NCBI GenBank assembly: GCA_012516935.1
Contig: JAAYVZ010000013.1
Span: 1-46,980 of the forward strand
From: Holophagae bacterium
Lineage (GTDB): Bacteria > Acidobacteriota > Thermoanaerobaculia > Thermoanaerobaculales > Thermoanaerobaculaceae
Direction of reading: 5' to 3'
Length of the DNA stretch: 46,980 nucleotides
The position numbers were made by a program, and so were the translations under genes. A model generated the notes under the pieces. The model made no database searches. It was not told where the DNA came from and saw only the letters and a program-made list of their open reading frames with translations. Numbering within the stretch: position 1 is the first letter of the stretch; each line of letters starts with the position of its first letter. Below, one piece after another: positions 8,292 to 16,134 of the stretch.

Positions 8292-9986
8292 GTGCGGACA
8301 CGCCGACCTTTCCTGATCCTGCTCGTGCTCGTGGCGGCCTCGTGGCCATGCTGGGATGCTAGACCGGCGGCGGCGCAGACTCCGGCCGAGGTGCTCGTGA
8401 CGATGCCGGACGGAGTGCGTCTCGCCACCGATATCTACTTGCCGATCGGGCACGGCTGGGGCCCGTGGCCGGTCATCCTGCAGCGCACTCCCTACGGCAA
8501 GCAGAGCGCCTTGTCTGCCAGCACCTGCCTGGCGTGGTTGGCGCAGGGGTTCGTCTGCGTTGCGCAGGATGTGCGCGGCACCGGGCGCTCGGAGGGCCAG
8601 AACACCGTTTTCCGCGACGACCGCGTCGACGGCCAGACGACGATCGAGTGGATCACGCGACAGGTCTGGTCCAACGACAAGATCGGCACCTTCGGCGGCT
8701 CGGCGCTGGGCATCACCGAGTATGCCCTTGCCCCCGGAGCACCGTCAGCCCTGAAGTGCCAGCTTCCCGTGGTGGCAACTCCCGACTTCTACCACCACGC
8801 TGCGTTCGCTGGCGGCGCGCTCCGCTACGGGCTCACCTACCCCTGGCTCGCGGGGCAGAACGCGCTTGGCTTTTTCGAGCAGCTCCGCCAGCACCGGCAG
8901 TGGGACGGCTGGTGGCAGGAGATCGACATCGTCTCGCGAGTCGGCACGATCGACGCTCCCGGGCTACACGTTGGCGGCTGGTACGACATCTTCCTCCAAG
9001 GCACGTTGGACGCGTTCCGCCTCATCCAGCACCAGGGCGGCCCCAACGCCAGGGGGAAACAGAAGCTCGTCGTCGGCCCGTGGACGCATACTGGGCTCGG
9101 CAGCACCAGGGCTGGGCAGCTCACCTACCCATCCAACGCCATGTCCTATGGCGAGCTGTTGGGGGACTGGCGCGACTGGTTCCTCCACCATCTCAAGGGC
9201 GACAAGCCAGCGGTCGCGAGCTGGCCCGCCGTGCGTATCTACCTCATGGGTGCGGTGGACGAACCGGGCGCTCCCGGTAACCGATGGCTCGATCTCGACG
9301 ATTGGCCGGCACCTGCCTGGACGGTGCCGTTTTTCCTGGGTGCCGGTGGAGGCCTCAGCCGCCTTCTCCCGGCCTCCGGAGAGTGCCCCCTGACCTCGGA
9401 CCCTGCCAACCCGGTTCCGACCAGGGGCGGAGCGAACCTCTTCGAAACCGTTGACGGCGCCTATCTGGGGATCGGGCCCGAGGACCAACGAGCGATCGAG
9501 GGACGCGCCGATGTCCTCGTCTTCTCCACGGAGGCGCTGCGCGAGCCGCTGCCGGTCATCGGGCCGTTGCGAGCGGTGCTGTGGGTGCGCCCCGATACAC
9601 CCGACCTCGACCTCGCGGTGCGGGTCACCGACGTCTACCCGGACGGGCGCTCGATGCTGGTCGTGGACGGGATCGCCCGCGCCCGCATGCGCTGCGGCGA
9701 CGACCGGGAGTGTTTGCTGACACCGGGACAGGCAGCGGAGGTCGTGGTCGATCTCACCTCCACGGCGCTGGTGCTCAACGTCGGCCACCGGCTGCGCGTG
9801 TCGGTGAGCGGCTCGAGCTGGCCTCGTTTCGAGGTCAACCCCAACGACGGCAGCGATCTCAACACCCCAGGCCAAGGCCTGGTCGCGCACCCGGTGCTGC
9901 TCGTCGGACCGGCATACCCGTCGCGGCTCGAGGTGCCCGTCCTCCGCACATCGGTGTTTCCGCGTCGGCGGTTGAGCCGAGGGTAG
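8292..9986 (+). CDS. CocE/NonD (S15-type) serine hydrolase, exported
   Basis: An alpha/beta hydrolase of the CocE/X-Pro dipeptidyl-peptidase type that cleaves esters or amides. The 564 residues comprise a signal peptide (about residues 1-28, ending AAAQ), the hydrolase core with nucleophile S137 in GGSALG, D232 in GWYD and H266 in GPWTH, and a C-terminal beta-sandwich domain from about residue 350 that ends with the usual jelly-roll. All three triad residues are present. The nucleophile context GGSALG differs from the more common GxSYxG. The start is a GTG right behind a -10-like hexamer. Neighbours are the M20 gene upstream and a TPR gene downstream. Whether it is an esterase, acylase or dipeptidase cannot be decided from sequence. 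Confidence 0.88.
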   Translation: MRTRRPFLILLVLVAASWPCWDARPAAAQTPAEVLVTMPDGVRLATDIYLPIGHGWGPWPVILQRTPYGKQSALSASTCLAWLAQGFVCVAQDVRGTGRSEGQNTVFRDDRVDGQTTIEWITRQVWSNDKIGTFGGSALGITEYALAPGAPSALKCQLPVVATPDFYHHAAFAGGALRYGLTYPWLAGQNALGFFEQLRQHRQWDGWWQEIDIVSRVGTIDAPGLHVGGWYDIFLQGTLDAFRLIQHQGGPNARGKQKLVVGPWTHTGLGSTRAGQLTYPSNAMSYGELLGDWRDWFLHHLKGDKPAVASWPAVRIYLMGAVDEPGAPGNRWLDLDDWPAPAWTVPFFLGAGGGLSRLLPASGECPLTSDPANPVPTRGGANLFETVDGAYLGIGPEDQRAIEGRADVLVFSTEALREPLPVIGPLRAVLWVRPDTPDLDLAVRVTDVYPDGRSMLVVDGIARARMRCGDDRECLLTPGQAAEVVVDLTSTALVLNVGHRLRVSVSGSSWPRFEVNPNDGSDLNTPGQGLVAHPVLLVGPAYPSRLEVPVLRTSVFPRRRLSRG

Positions 9987-10103
9987 CCCACGCCGGCCTC
10001 GGACGAACCCTCGCAACCTCATGACAGATCGGACGTACACTGGGGTCGCGGGGTGTGCCATCTCGAGAAAAGCCGGTGGGCACGACCGCAGGAGGCGCAG
10101 CCG

Positions 10104-11429
10104 ATGCGGCGCAGGATCCTGATCATCTCCGTGGTGATTCTGGCGGGCCTCGCCGTATCGTGGCTGCTCATCGCCCAGCGACAACCCGAGTGGACGACCG
10201 CCTCGGCCGACGCCCTCGGGGAGTTCGAGCTCGGCCTCGAAGCCCAGGGTAAGGTCTACTCAGCCGAAGCGCTGCAGCACTTCAGCAGAGCTGTCGCGCT
10301 CGACCCCGACTTCAGCATGGCTCGCCTGTTCCAGCTCATCACCGCCTCCGATTCCAAGGACGCCTCCCTCGACCGCACCCAAGCCAGAATCCACCTCGAG
10401 AAGACCGACCCATCGGGCCTGAAGCCGCGGGAGCGTTTCCTGCTCGGTTACTACCTCAAGCTCTTCAATCACGACGCCGAAGGCGCTGCCGAGGCGCTCG
10501 AGGCATACTTGGACGCCGAGCCTGACGACCCCTTCGCGCTCGATATCCTCGGACGACGGCAGGCGGGCCGCCGCGATTGGGCGGCGGCTGAGAAGACATT
10601 CAAACGGCTGGCCAAGGTGGCGCCAAACCGCGTCGAGGCGTACAACCAGCTCGGGTACATCGCCCTGGCCCGCGGCGACTTCGCCGACAGTGAGCGGATG
10701 TTCCGCACCTACATGTATCTGGCGCCCGATCAAGCGAACCCGCACGACTCACTGGCCGAGCTCCTGATCCTCACCGGCCGCTACGACGAGGCCCGCGAGC
10801 AGCTCGAGCAGGCGCTCCGCGCCAAGCCGGATTTTTGCGTCGCTTTCCAGCACATGCACAGCCTCGCAATCCTCAAGGGCAGCATGGACGGCATGGAGGC
10901 GGTGGTGGAGCGGGCGCGGGCAGCCGGGTGTGAAGCGCCCATGCTGGCCAGAATGCACTGCCAGACACCGCTATGGCGGGCAATGCACGGACAGGATTGG
11001 GAGGGTGTCTGGCAGGTGCTCTCGGGTGAGTGCGGCCAGGTTCTCGGGGAAGACACCCTCCGGTTCACTGCGGCGGTTAACACCGGACGTACGGCCGAGG
11101 CCGCGCCCACACTAGCGAAGTACCTGCAGGCCCTGGAGAAGGAGCCACCATCTTTCAAGAAGTCCGTCACCTCGGCCATCAGCCTCTTCATGCAGGGGCA
11201 AGAAGAGCTCGCCGCAGGCCGTTTTGCCGCTGCGGCCGAGCGATTCGCCGGGGCCGATGCCCAGCTCACCTACCGGGGCGTGGATGAAACGGGAACTCTC
11301 AAGCTCTTCAACCGCCAGTGCTGGTACCGGGCGCTGCGCCGGGCCGGCGCCACCTCCCAGGCCGCCAGCCTGCTGGCGGAGATCCGCGCTGTGAACCCGC
11401 CCTTCGCCGACCTCACGGCAGCCCAGTAG
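10104..11429 (+). CDS. Membrane-anchored TPR-repeat protein
   Basis: A protein of 441 residues with an N-terminal membrane anchor (about residues 4-25) and tetratricopeptide repeats through most of the rest, for example at residues 45-75 (QHFSRAVALDP), 160-210 (FKRLAKVAPN...YNQLGYIALARGDF) and 225-262 (LAELLILTGRYDEAREQLEQAL). No catalytic motif was recognised. TPR solenoids bind other proteins, and this arrangement resembles the C-terminal scaffold of some acidobacterial signalling proteins without their DNA-binding or kinase part. The ATG at 10104 has a strong AGGAGG upstream; an earlier in-frame ATG at 10053 lacks one. The stop overlaps the stop region of the convergent gene by 17 bases. 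Partner and function unknown. Confidence 0.8.
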   Translation: MRRRILIISVVILAGLAVSWLLIAQRQPEWTTASADALGEFELGLEAQGKVYSAEALQHFSRAVALDPDFSMARLFQLITASDSKDASLDRTQARIHLEKTDPSGLKPRERFLLGYYLKLFNHDAEGAAEALEAYLDAEPDDPFALDILGRRQAGRRDWAAAEKTFKRLAKVAPNRVEAYNQLGYIALARGDFADSERMFRTYMYLAPDQANPHDSLAELLILTGRYDEAREQLEQALRAKPDFCVAFQHMHSLAILKGSMDGMEAVVERARAAGCEAPMLARMHCQTPLWRAMHGQDWEGVWQVLSGECGQVLGEDTLRFTAAVNTGRTAEAAPTLAKYLQALEKEPPSFKKSVTSAISLFMQGQEELAAGRFAAAAERFAGADAQLTYRGVDETGTLKLFNRQCWYRALRRAGATSQAASLLAEIRAVNPPFADLTAAQ

Positions 11430-12477
11430 GTATCAGCGCCACGGGAACGTAGATCGGGTCGCCCGTGACGTTATCGACCACCGAGGCGTAGGCGAGGAAA
11501 GCCCCGCCGGTCGTGAGGGTGCGAACGCGCAGGTAGCCCCCGTTGACCGACTCCTGCGTGACCCGCTCGAACACCTTGTTGAGCTGGGTGAACTCGTACG
11601 TCTTCAGCTCCACCACTTGGACCCCCAACGGAGTACCGAGAGGGCCATGGAATCTCACCTCCACGCGGATCGGAGCCGGGCTCGTGCTCAGCAGGCCGAG
11701 GTTGGTACGAAAGCCTTGCGTCGGGTTCGGATCATGGAACAGCCCCACGAGCCGGCCCTCCCGCCCGAACGGTATGGCTTGGGCGTCCGGAATCCCCGGC
11801 ACGAACTGACCGAAGCTGCCCGATGCGAGCTGGTTGTAGGTCCGACTTTGGACCACCAGCGGGCCGCCGACCGGCGTAATTCGCAGCGCCGCAGCTCCCT
11901 CGAAGCCGAAGGGGTCGAAGACGATGTCAGCATGGTGGGCCGAGCGCTCCCCGTTGAGCGTGTACACCATGGTCTGCGCCTGCCGGTTATCGGTGTCGCG
12001 CTTGAGGAGACTGATGTGGTACGTCACTTTGGTCGATCCTGGGTTGTGCACCTCGAGATCGGTCCGCCACACAGTCTGGTTGTAACCCGGCTGATGCGCA
12101 CCGGTGCACACCCAGATGTGCTGCTCCGAAGACACCGCAGCAACCGTTATCTGCACCGTGCCCGAGACCTTCGCTCCGTCAGCCGTGCCGCTCCCGCTCA
12201 CCGTGAAGGTGCCGGCACCGGCGTAGGTATGCTTGAGCTCATTGCAGCCGCCCAACATGCCGCATCCCAGCGAGTAGGTCAGCGTCGCCGAACCGCCGTC
12301 ACCGAAGTCGAGCGTCACCGCGTCGCCCTCGCGCTTGACTGCGGGGCTGAACCGGAACCTGACCTCCTCACCCACCAGCGCGCTCGCTGGCGACGGGATG
12401 ATGCTGAGAGTGTCGCCGGCCGACACCAGCGAGCCGAGCCCAAGCATCAGCACCCCAACCATCCATCGTCCTCGCAC
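11413..12477 (-). CDS. Secreted protein with PKD-like domain and C-terminal WRTDL module
   Basis: Function unknown. The product has 354 residues from GTG 12477, which follows AGGAGG; an ATG five codons later (12462) is an equally good start. A signal peptide (VGVLMLGLGSLVSA) leads into a PKD/Ig-like domain at about 25-110, containing LDFGDGGS and YAGAGTFTVSGSG. Residues from about 118 to the end form a module that recurs twice in the NHL protein at 38021-42208, with shared landmarks AHQPG, WRTDL, SRTYNQ, GSFGQ, FRTNLGLL, AYASVVDN and a final DP-x-YVPV. The module has no recognised catalytic motif and looks like a beta-rich surface domain. The gene sits alone on the minus strand between a TPR gene and a regulator gene. 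Confidence 0.75.
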   Translation of the reverse strand: MRGRWMVGVLMLGLGSLVSAGDTLSIIPSPASALVGEEVRFRFSPAVKREGDAVTLDFGDGGSATLTYSLGCGMLGGCNELKHTYAGAGTFTVSGSGTADGAKVSGTVQITVAAVSSEQHIWVCTGAHQPGYNQTVWRTDLEVHNPGSTKVTYHISLLKRDTDNRQAQTMVYTLNGERSAHHADIVFDPFGFEGAAALRITPVGGPLVVQSRTYNQLASGSFGQFVPGIPDAQAIPFGREGRLVGLFHDPNPTQGFRTNLGLLSTSPAPIRVEVRFHGPLGTPLGVQVVELKTYEFTQLNKVFERVTQESVNGGYLRVRTLTTGGAFLAYASVVDNVTGDPIYVPVALIPTGLP

Positions 12478-12690
12478 GTCGCCTCCTGCGCCTTCGGCTG
12501 CGCCGACTTCGCTCCGAGCACAGCCCGATAGCTGAAAGCAGTATCGTACCTGAGATGGGGGCATGCCGTGACGTGGCACACAGCGGCTGCGAGCGCCGTG
12601 CCCGATATGGTCCGCAACGCGGCGCCAGCCTGCGGCAACGATGCCACCCAACGGACGACCGTCGCTGCTGTGGTTCCGAGACGCTGCCGG

Positions 12691-13611
12691 CTACGAAGCG
12701 GACGGGGGACCGGGGACGGTCTTCACCACCGCGACGACCTCCCGCCCGCAGTCGCGGTACTCGAGCTCGTCGAAGCTCATGGTCTTGGCGATGAGGATGC
12801 CGCGCCCGTGGGTGTCGAACAGCCGTGCCGGGTCGACGCGAAGGTATGGCTCCGGATCGAACCCCCGGCCCTGGTCGCGGATCGTCACCGTGACGCTTTC
12901 GGTACGCCGCTCGAGCTCGACCACGACGACACGCACGCCGAGTGCGGGGTCGGCGAGCCGGCGCTCGATCTCGCCCTTCCAGCCTCCGATCTCTTCGAGT
13001 CGACCTTTGTCGTCGTACGAGAGCTCGAGGTTGCCGTGCTCCACCGCGTTGACCAGCAGCTCCGACAGGCCGATCAGCACCCGATCCGGATCCGGGAAAG
13101 CGCGGGCCAGGAACGCCCCCAGGTCCATCGCCTCGACCAGGGTTCGGAACTCGAACCGCCCAATCCGCAAGAGGTTGAGGGCCCCGGCCTGCTTCCGGAG
13201 CTCATCACGGAGGGTCTTGACACGAGCGTAGTCCGCCGCCGCGGCTCGCACGATCGAGCGCAGCATCTCCTTGCGGAACGGCTTCGTGAGGTAGTAGTAG
13301 GCTCCGGCCTGGAGCCCCTCGAGCACCTCGCGCTGGTCGGCAGCGCTGGTCTGCATGATCACCGGCAGGGCCTCGAACCGTTCCTCGGCACGGATCCGCT
13401 GCAGGAGCTGGATGCCGTTGAGGCGGGGCATCATGCGGTCGAGCAGGATGACGTCGAACTCGCCGGGATGGGCCGAGAGCACCTCCCACCCCGCCTGGCC
13501 GTCGTGGGCTGTCGTGATCTCGACCGGCATCCCGTCCAGGTACTCGAGGATGATCTCGACGGCGATCGGGTCGTCGTCGACCACCAGCACCCGGGTCGGG
13601 GTTCCGATCAT
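12691..13611 (-). CDS. Response regulator receiver fused to RsbW-like ATPase domain
   Basis: A 306-residue regulator. Residues 1-125 are a receiver domain: acidic pocket D12-D14, phosphoacceptor D58 in LLDRMMP, T88 and K110 (LTKPF). Residues about 165-300 are a GHKL/HATPase domain with the N-box LSELLVNAVEHGN (E184, N188), the DQGRG motif at D246 and GRGI at 269-272. There is no histidine phosphotransfer helix, so the ATPase half is of the anti-sigma-factor kinase (RsbW/SpoIIAB) type rather than a histidine kinase. The likely role is phosphorylation-controlled partner switching of a sigma factor or anti-anti-sigma factor. No sigma factor, STAS protein or cognate histidine kinase lies in the window. 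AGGAGG lies two bases before the ATG, which is unusually close. Confidence 0.88.
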   Translation of the reverse strand: MIGTPTRVLVVDDDPIAVEIILEYLDGMPVEITTAHDGQAGWEVLSAHPGEFDVILLDRMMPRLNGIQLLQRIRAEERFEALPVIMQTSAADQREVLEGLQAGAYYYLTKPFRKEMLRSIVRAAAADYARVKTLRDELRKQAGALNLLRIGRFEFRTLVEAMDLGAFLARAFPDPDRVLIGLSELLVNAVEHGNLELSYDDKGRLEEIGGWKGEIERRLADPALGVRVVVVELERRTESVTVTIRDQGRGFDPEPYLRVDPARLFDTHGRGILIAKTMSFDELEYRDCGREVVAVVKTVPGPPSAS

Positions 13612-14094
13612 CGCCTCCTGCCCGCAACCATGCCTGCCCTCAGCCTACGAGCCCACCTCGTCTGCCAGGCGGAGCGCCGAGCACGATGTGCTCCATCGGC
13701 GAGGTGCGATAACGGCAGAGATCGCCCCACGCCGCCGGCAACCCACAGGGCGCAGGAGGGGTGCCGGGTGCAAGCGGCGCTGCTCGCCGGCCACGATGCG
13801 CTCGCAGCGCCTACCTCCTCGCGCCTTGCCTGCCCCCGCCACGCACCCTGCCCGAGGCGAGCCTCCAGGTGGTAGCGACCGCTGCTCTCACCGATCATTT
13901 CGCCGCGCCGATCCCCGCAACCAGGATACCTGCAACGCGCCCCCTCTGTCCGATCGAGAGCCGAGAGCTGATCACCGCGCCCCTCTCCACACACCCGGGG
14001 TCACCTATCCCCTTTCTCTGCCCGCTTGTCCGGGAGAACCCACAGGTGGCTGGGGACCGCTTCCTCCCTATCCCGTCCACGTCGACGCTCCCAG
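13612..14094. other. 483-base gap between regulator and permease genes
   Basis: Both flanking genes are on the minus strand, with the permease transcribed first. No convincing complete gene is present. It contains a short minus-strand piece that reads like the first residues of a Ser/Thr kinase (listed separately) and a TAGGCT hexamer on the minus strand (plus-strand coordinates 13642-13647) that could be a -10 box for the regulator gene. The rest shows no clear coding phase. Confidence 0.5.
13846..13907 (-). pseudogene. Possible remnant of a Ser/Thr kinase N-terminus
   Basis: Read leftwards from an ATG at 13898, the sequence gives MIGESSGRYHLEARLGQG, which looks like the beginning of many bacterial Ser/Thr kinases (first beta-strand and glycine loop, usually followed by GMG or similar). 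Immediately afterwards the frame loses any resemblance and no kinase motif is found in the remaining 230 bases. It may be a decayed fragment, or a chance resemblance over some 13 residues. Confidence 0.28.
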
Positions 14095-15729
14095 CTACGC
14101 CGGCGTGGGAGGTGCCTCGAGGTCCGGGTGGCCGAGGTCCGCGGCCGGCGGCTCCTTGGCTTTTCGTGTGAACGACAGCACGAGCAGCACCACTGCCAGC
14201 ACGAGGTAGCCGGTGGCGAACTGGTACGGCACCGCCCGCGCCAGCGGCTCGGTCAGACGCCACGGCACGTACATGTTGCCGTCGACCGCCGCCGAGTGGA
14301 TGACCCCGAAGAAGGAGAACACGCCGCAGATCGCCAGGTACAACGCCGACAGCCGCAGGCGCCGGTCGATCATTTCGGCGAGGAACGCGCCCCACAGCAT
14401 CCCGGTGAGGATGAAGCCGTTGCCCAGTGCCACCGTGACGAGGGCCTCCGGTAGCTCCTTGCCCTGGGTGACCATCAGCGAGGCCAGCGTGGCAGCGGGG
14501 AGGAAGGTGCCGTACTTGATCGCCAGCAGCCGCGCTACGGTCGGAAAGTACGAGAGCATCACCGCCGGCGCATGGCGGTGCGGGCTCGCCAGGGTGGCCT
14601 GCACCATGATGTCGAGCGCCACGAAGATGAGGATCGGTGCCAGCACGGCGCGTGGGATGAGCTCGACGATGTAGCCGACGTAGCCGAGAATACCGCCGAA
14701 CCCGACGAACAGACCCGTCAGCAGGGTGTAGCCAGCACGGGAGCCCATGCCTTTGTACGCCGGCTGGCCGATGTAGGGCGTGGACTGGGCGACGCCGCCG
14801 CACACGCCGGCAATCAGCGTCGCCACCGCCTCGGTGAGGAGGATGTTGCGGGTGTTGAAGTCGTCGCCCGCGACCCGCGCACTCTCGGTGACATTGATGC
14901 CGCCGACGACGGTGAGAATCGCGAACGGCACGGCGAGAGGCAGGTAGTCGAGGGCGGCCACGAACCCCTTGACAAACAACAGCGTCGGCAACGGCAACCC
15001 GAAGTGCAGCTCGAACTTCGGCAGCGGCGTGAAGGTCCCGCCGACGACGCCGAGCGGACCCAGGATGTAGTAGAGCGCCGTGCCGACGGCGATCGCCACC
15101 AGCACCCCCGGCATGTTCTTGGGCAGGCGGATGCGCGCCACCAGGTTGTACAAAATGAGCCCCAGCGACACCAGGCCGATGAGCGGCAGCCCGAAGATAT
15201 CGACGAGCGGCACGAAGCCGATGAGGGCAAGACCGATCCCGGCGAGCGAGCCGAGTAGCCCGGCTTGCGGCACCATCTTCTGCACCCAGCGGCCGCAGAA
15301 CGAGAGCACCAGCTTGATGACGCCGATCATGACCATGGTGGCCATGCCGATGTACCAGGTCATCATCGCCGCCTCTTCGACCGGCATCCCCTTGGCTTTG
15401 AGCGAGACGAACGCCGGTCCCAGCACCACCAGCACGATGCCGATGGTGGATGGCGTGTCGAGCCCGAGCGGCATCGCCGTGACGTTCGGGTTGCCCGTCT
15501 TTTTGGCGAGCCGGAACGCCATCCAGGTGTACACGAGATCCCCGAACAGCACCCCGAAAGCGGTGCCCGGAAACATCTTGGTGTATACCACGTTGGCCGG
15601 GAACCCGAACCCGAACACCAGGATGCCGGCCAGGAACGAGAGCACCGTGAGGTTGTCGAACATCAATCCGAAAAAGCCGTTGATGTCCCCGAGCGCGAAC
15701 CAGCGGTACTTGTGGGTAGTCTGGGTCAT
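14095..15729 (-). CDS. NCS2-type (xanthine/uracil/AzgA-like) permease
   Basis: An inner-membrane transporter of 544 residues with about 12-14 hydrophobic helices. The N-terminal GDINGFFGLMFDN, the NPNVTAMPLGLDTPS segment and PQAGLLGSLAG-IGLALIGF resemble the nucleobase/cation symporter-2 superfamily (COG2252-like). Family members carry purines, pyrimidines or small organic anions with protons. The specific substrate is not evident and no purine- or pyrimidine-metabolism gene is adjacent, so it should not be called a xanthine permease outright. The start at 15729 is chosen because GGAGAGG lies upstream and the protein then begins just before the first helix; the frame is open further upstream but codes nothing sensible there. 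A short C-terminal tail is rich in Pro/Ala. Confidence 0.72.
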   Translation of the reverse strand: MTQTTHKYRWFALGDINGFFGLMFDNLTVLSFLAGILVFGFGFPANVVYTKMFPGTAFGVLFGDLVYTWMAFRLAKKTGNPNVTAMPLGLDTPSTIGIVLVVLGPAFVSLKAKGMPVEEAAMMTWYIGMATMVMIGVIKLVLSFCGRWVQKMVPQAGLLGSLAGIGLALIGFVPLVDIFGLPLIGLVSLGLILYNLVARIRLPKNMPGVLVAIAVGTALYYILGPLGVVGGTFTPLPKFELHFGLPLPTLLFVKGFVAALDYLPLAVPFAILTVVGGINVTESARVAGDDFNTRNILLTEAVATLIAGVCGGVAQSTPYIGQPAYKGMGSRAGYTLLTGLFVGFGGILGYVGYIVELIPRAVLAPILIFVALDIMVQATLASPHRHAPAVMLSYFPTVARLLAIKYGTFLPAATLASLMVTQGKELPEALVTVALGNGFILTGMLWGAFLAEMIDRRLRLSALYLAICGVFSFFGVIHSAAVDGNMYVPWRLTEPLARAVPYQFATGYLVLAVVLLVLSFTRKAKEPPAADLGHPDLEAPPTPA

Positions 15730-15873
15730 CGTCCTCTCCTCGCCGCGTCGTGCGGCACCGACCTGCTCCCGCCCCGATTCGAGCTCACCGAGCCGCACGG
15801 TGCGGGAGGACGACCTGGCCGGCGGACTGCCCGCGCATTGTAGGAAGCGGGCGTTGCCGCGGCAAGCGAAGCT

Positions 15874-15901
15874 TTGCGGAACACCCCGTTGGGGGTACGC
15901 T
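15874..15901 (+). promoter_or_regulatory. Candidate promoter for the small membrane protein gene
   Basis: TTGCGG at 15874-15879 and TACGCT at 15896-15901 are 16 bases apart. Transcription would begin near 15908, where the GTG start lies, and no Shine-Dalgarno is visible, again consistent with a leaderless transcript. Confidence 0.32.
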
Positions 15902-15907
15902 GGGTAC

Positions 15908-16111
15908 GTGAACGTTTGGCTTCGTGCCCTCATCGCCGTGCTGGTCGGCAACGTGCTGTACTTCGTCGTGCTCACACCGGTCTTGCCGCCCGACCTCCGG
16001 CACCAACCGTTTGCGTACGACCTCGGGCTCGCCATCGACTTCGTGATCTGCCTGGCGCTCTACCTCGCGCTCGGCAGGATCGAGCGGCACGCCGCCGAGC
16101 CACAGCCCTGA
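15908..16111 (+). CDS. Small hypothetical membrane protein (67 residues)
   Basis: A 67-residue protein with two hydrophobic helices (about 3-24 and 39-57) separated by a short polar segment with PPDLRHQPF, and a charged C-terminus. No family recognised. It lies between the divergent permease and the AIRS-HAD fusion gene, 23 bases upstream of the latter and on the same strand, so the two may be co-transcribed. The GTG start fits a promoter-like sequence directly upstream. Coding status is inferred from the clear hydrophobic pattern and the strong third-position GC bias. Confidence 0.55.
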   Translation: MNVWLRALIAVLVGNVLYFVVLTPVLPPDLRHQPFAYDLGLAIDFVICLALYLALGRIERHAAEPQP

Positions 16112-16134
16112 GCGCGGCACGACGAGACGCTCGC

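Noticed and set aside
12568-13875. Long plus-strand open frame (435 codons) opposite the regulator gene
   Set aside because: It is the antisense shadow of the receiver-HATPase gene; no Shine-Dalgarno and no family features.
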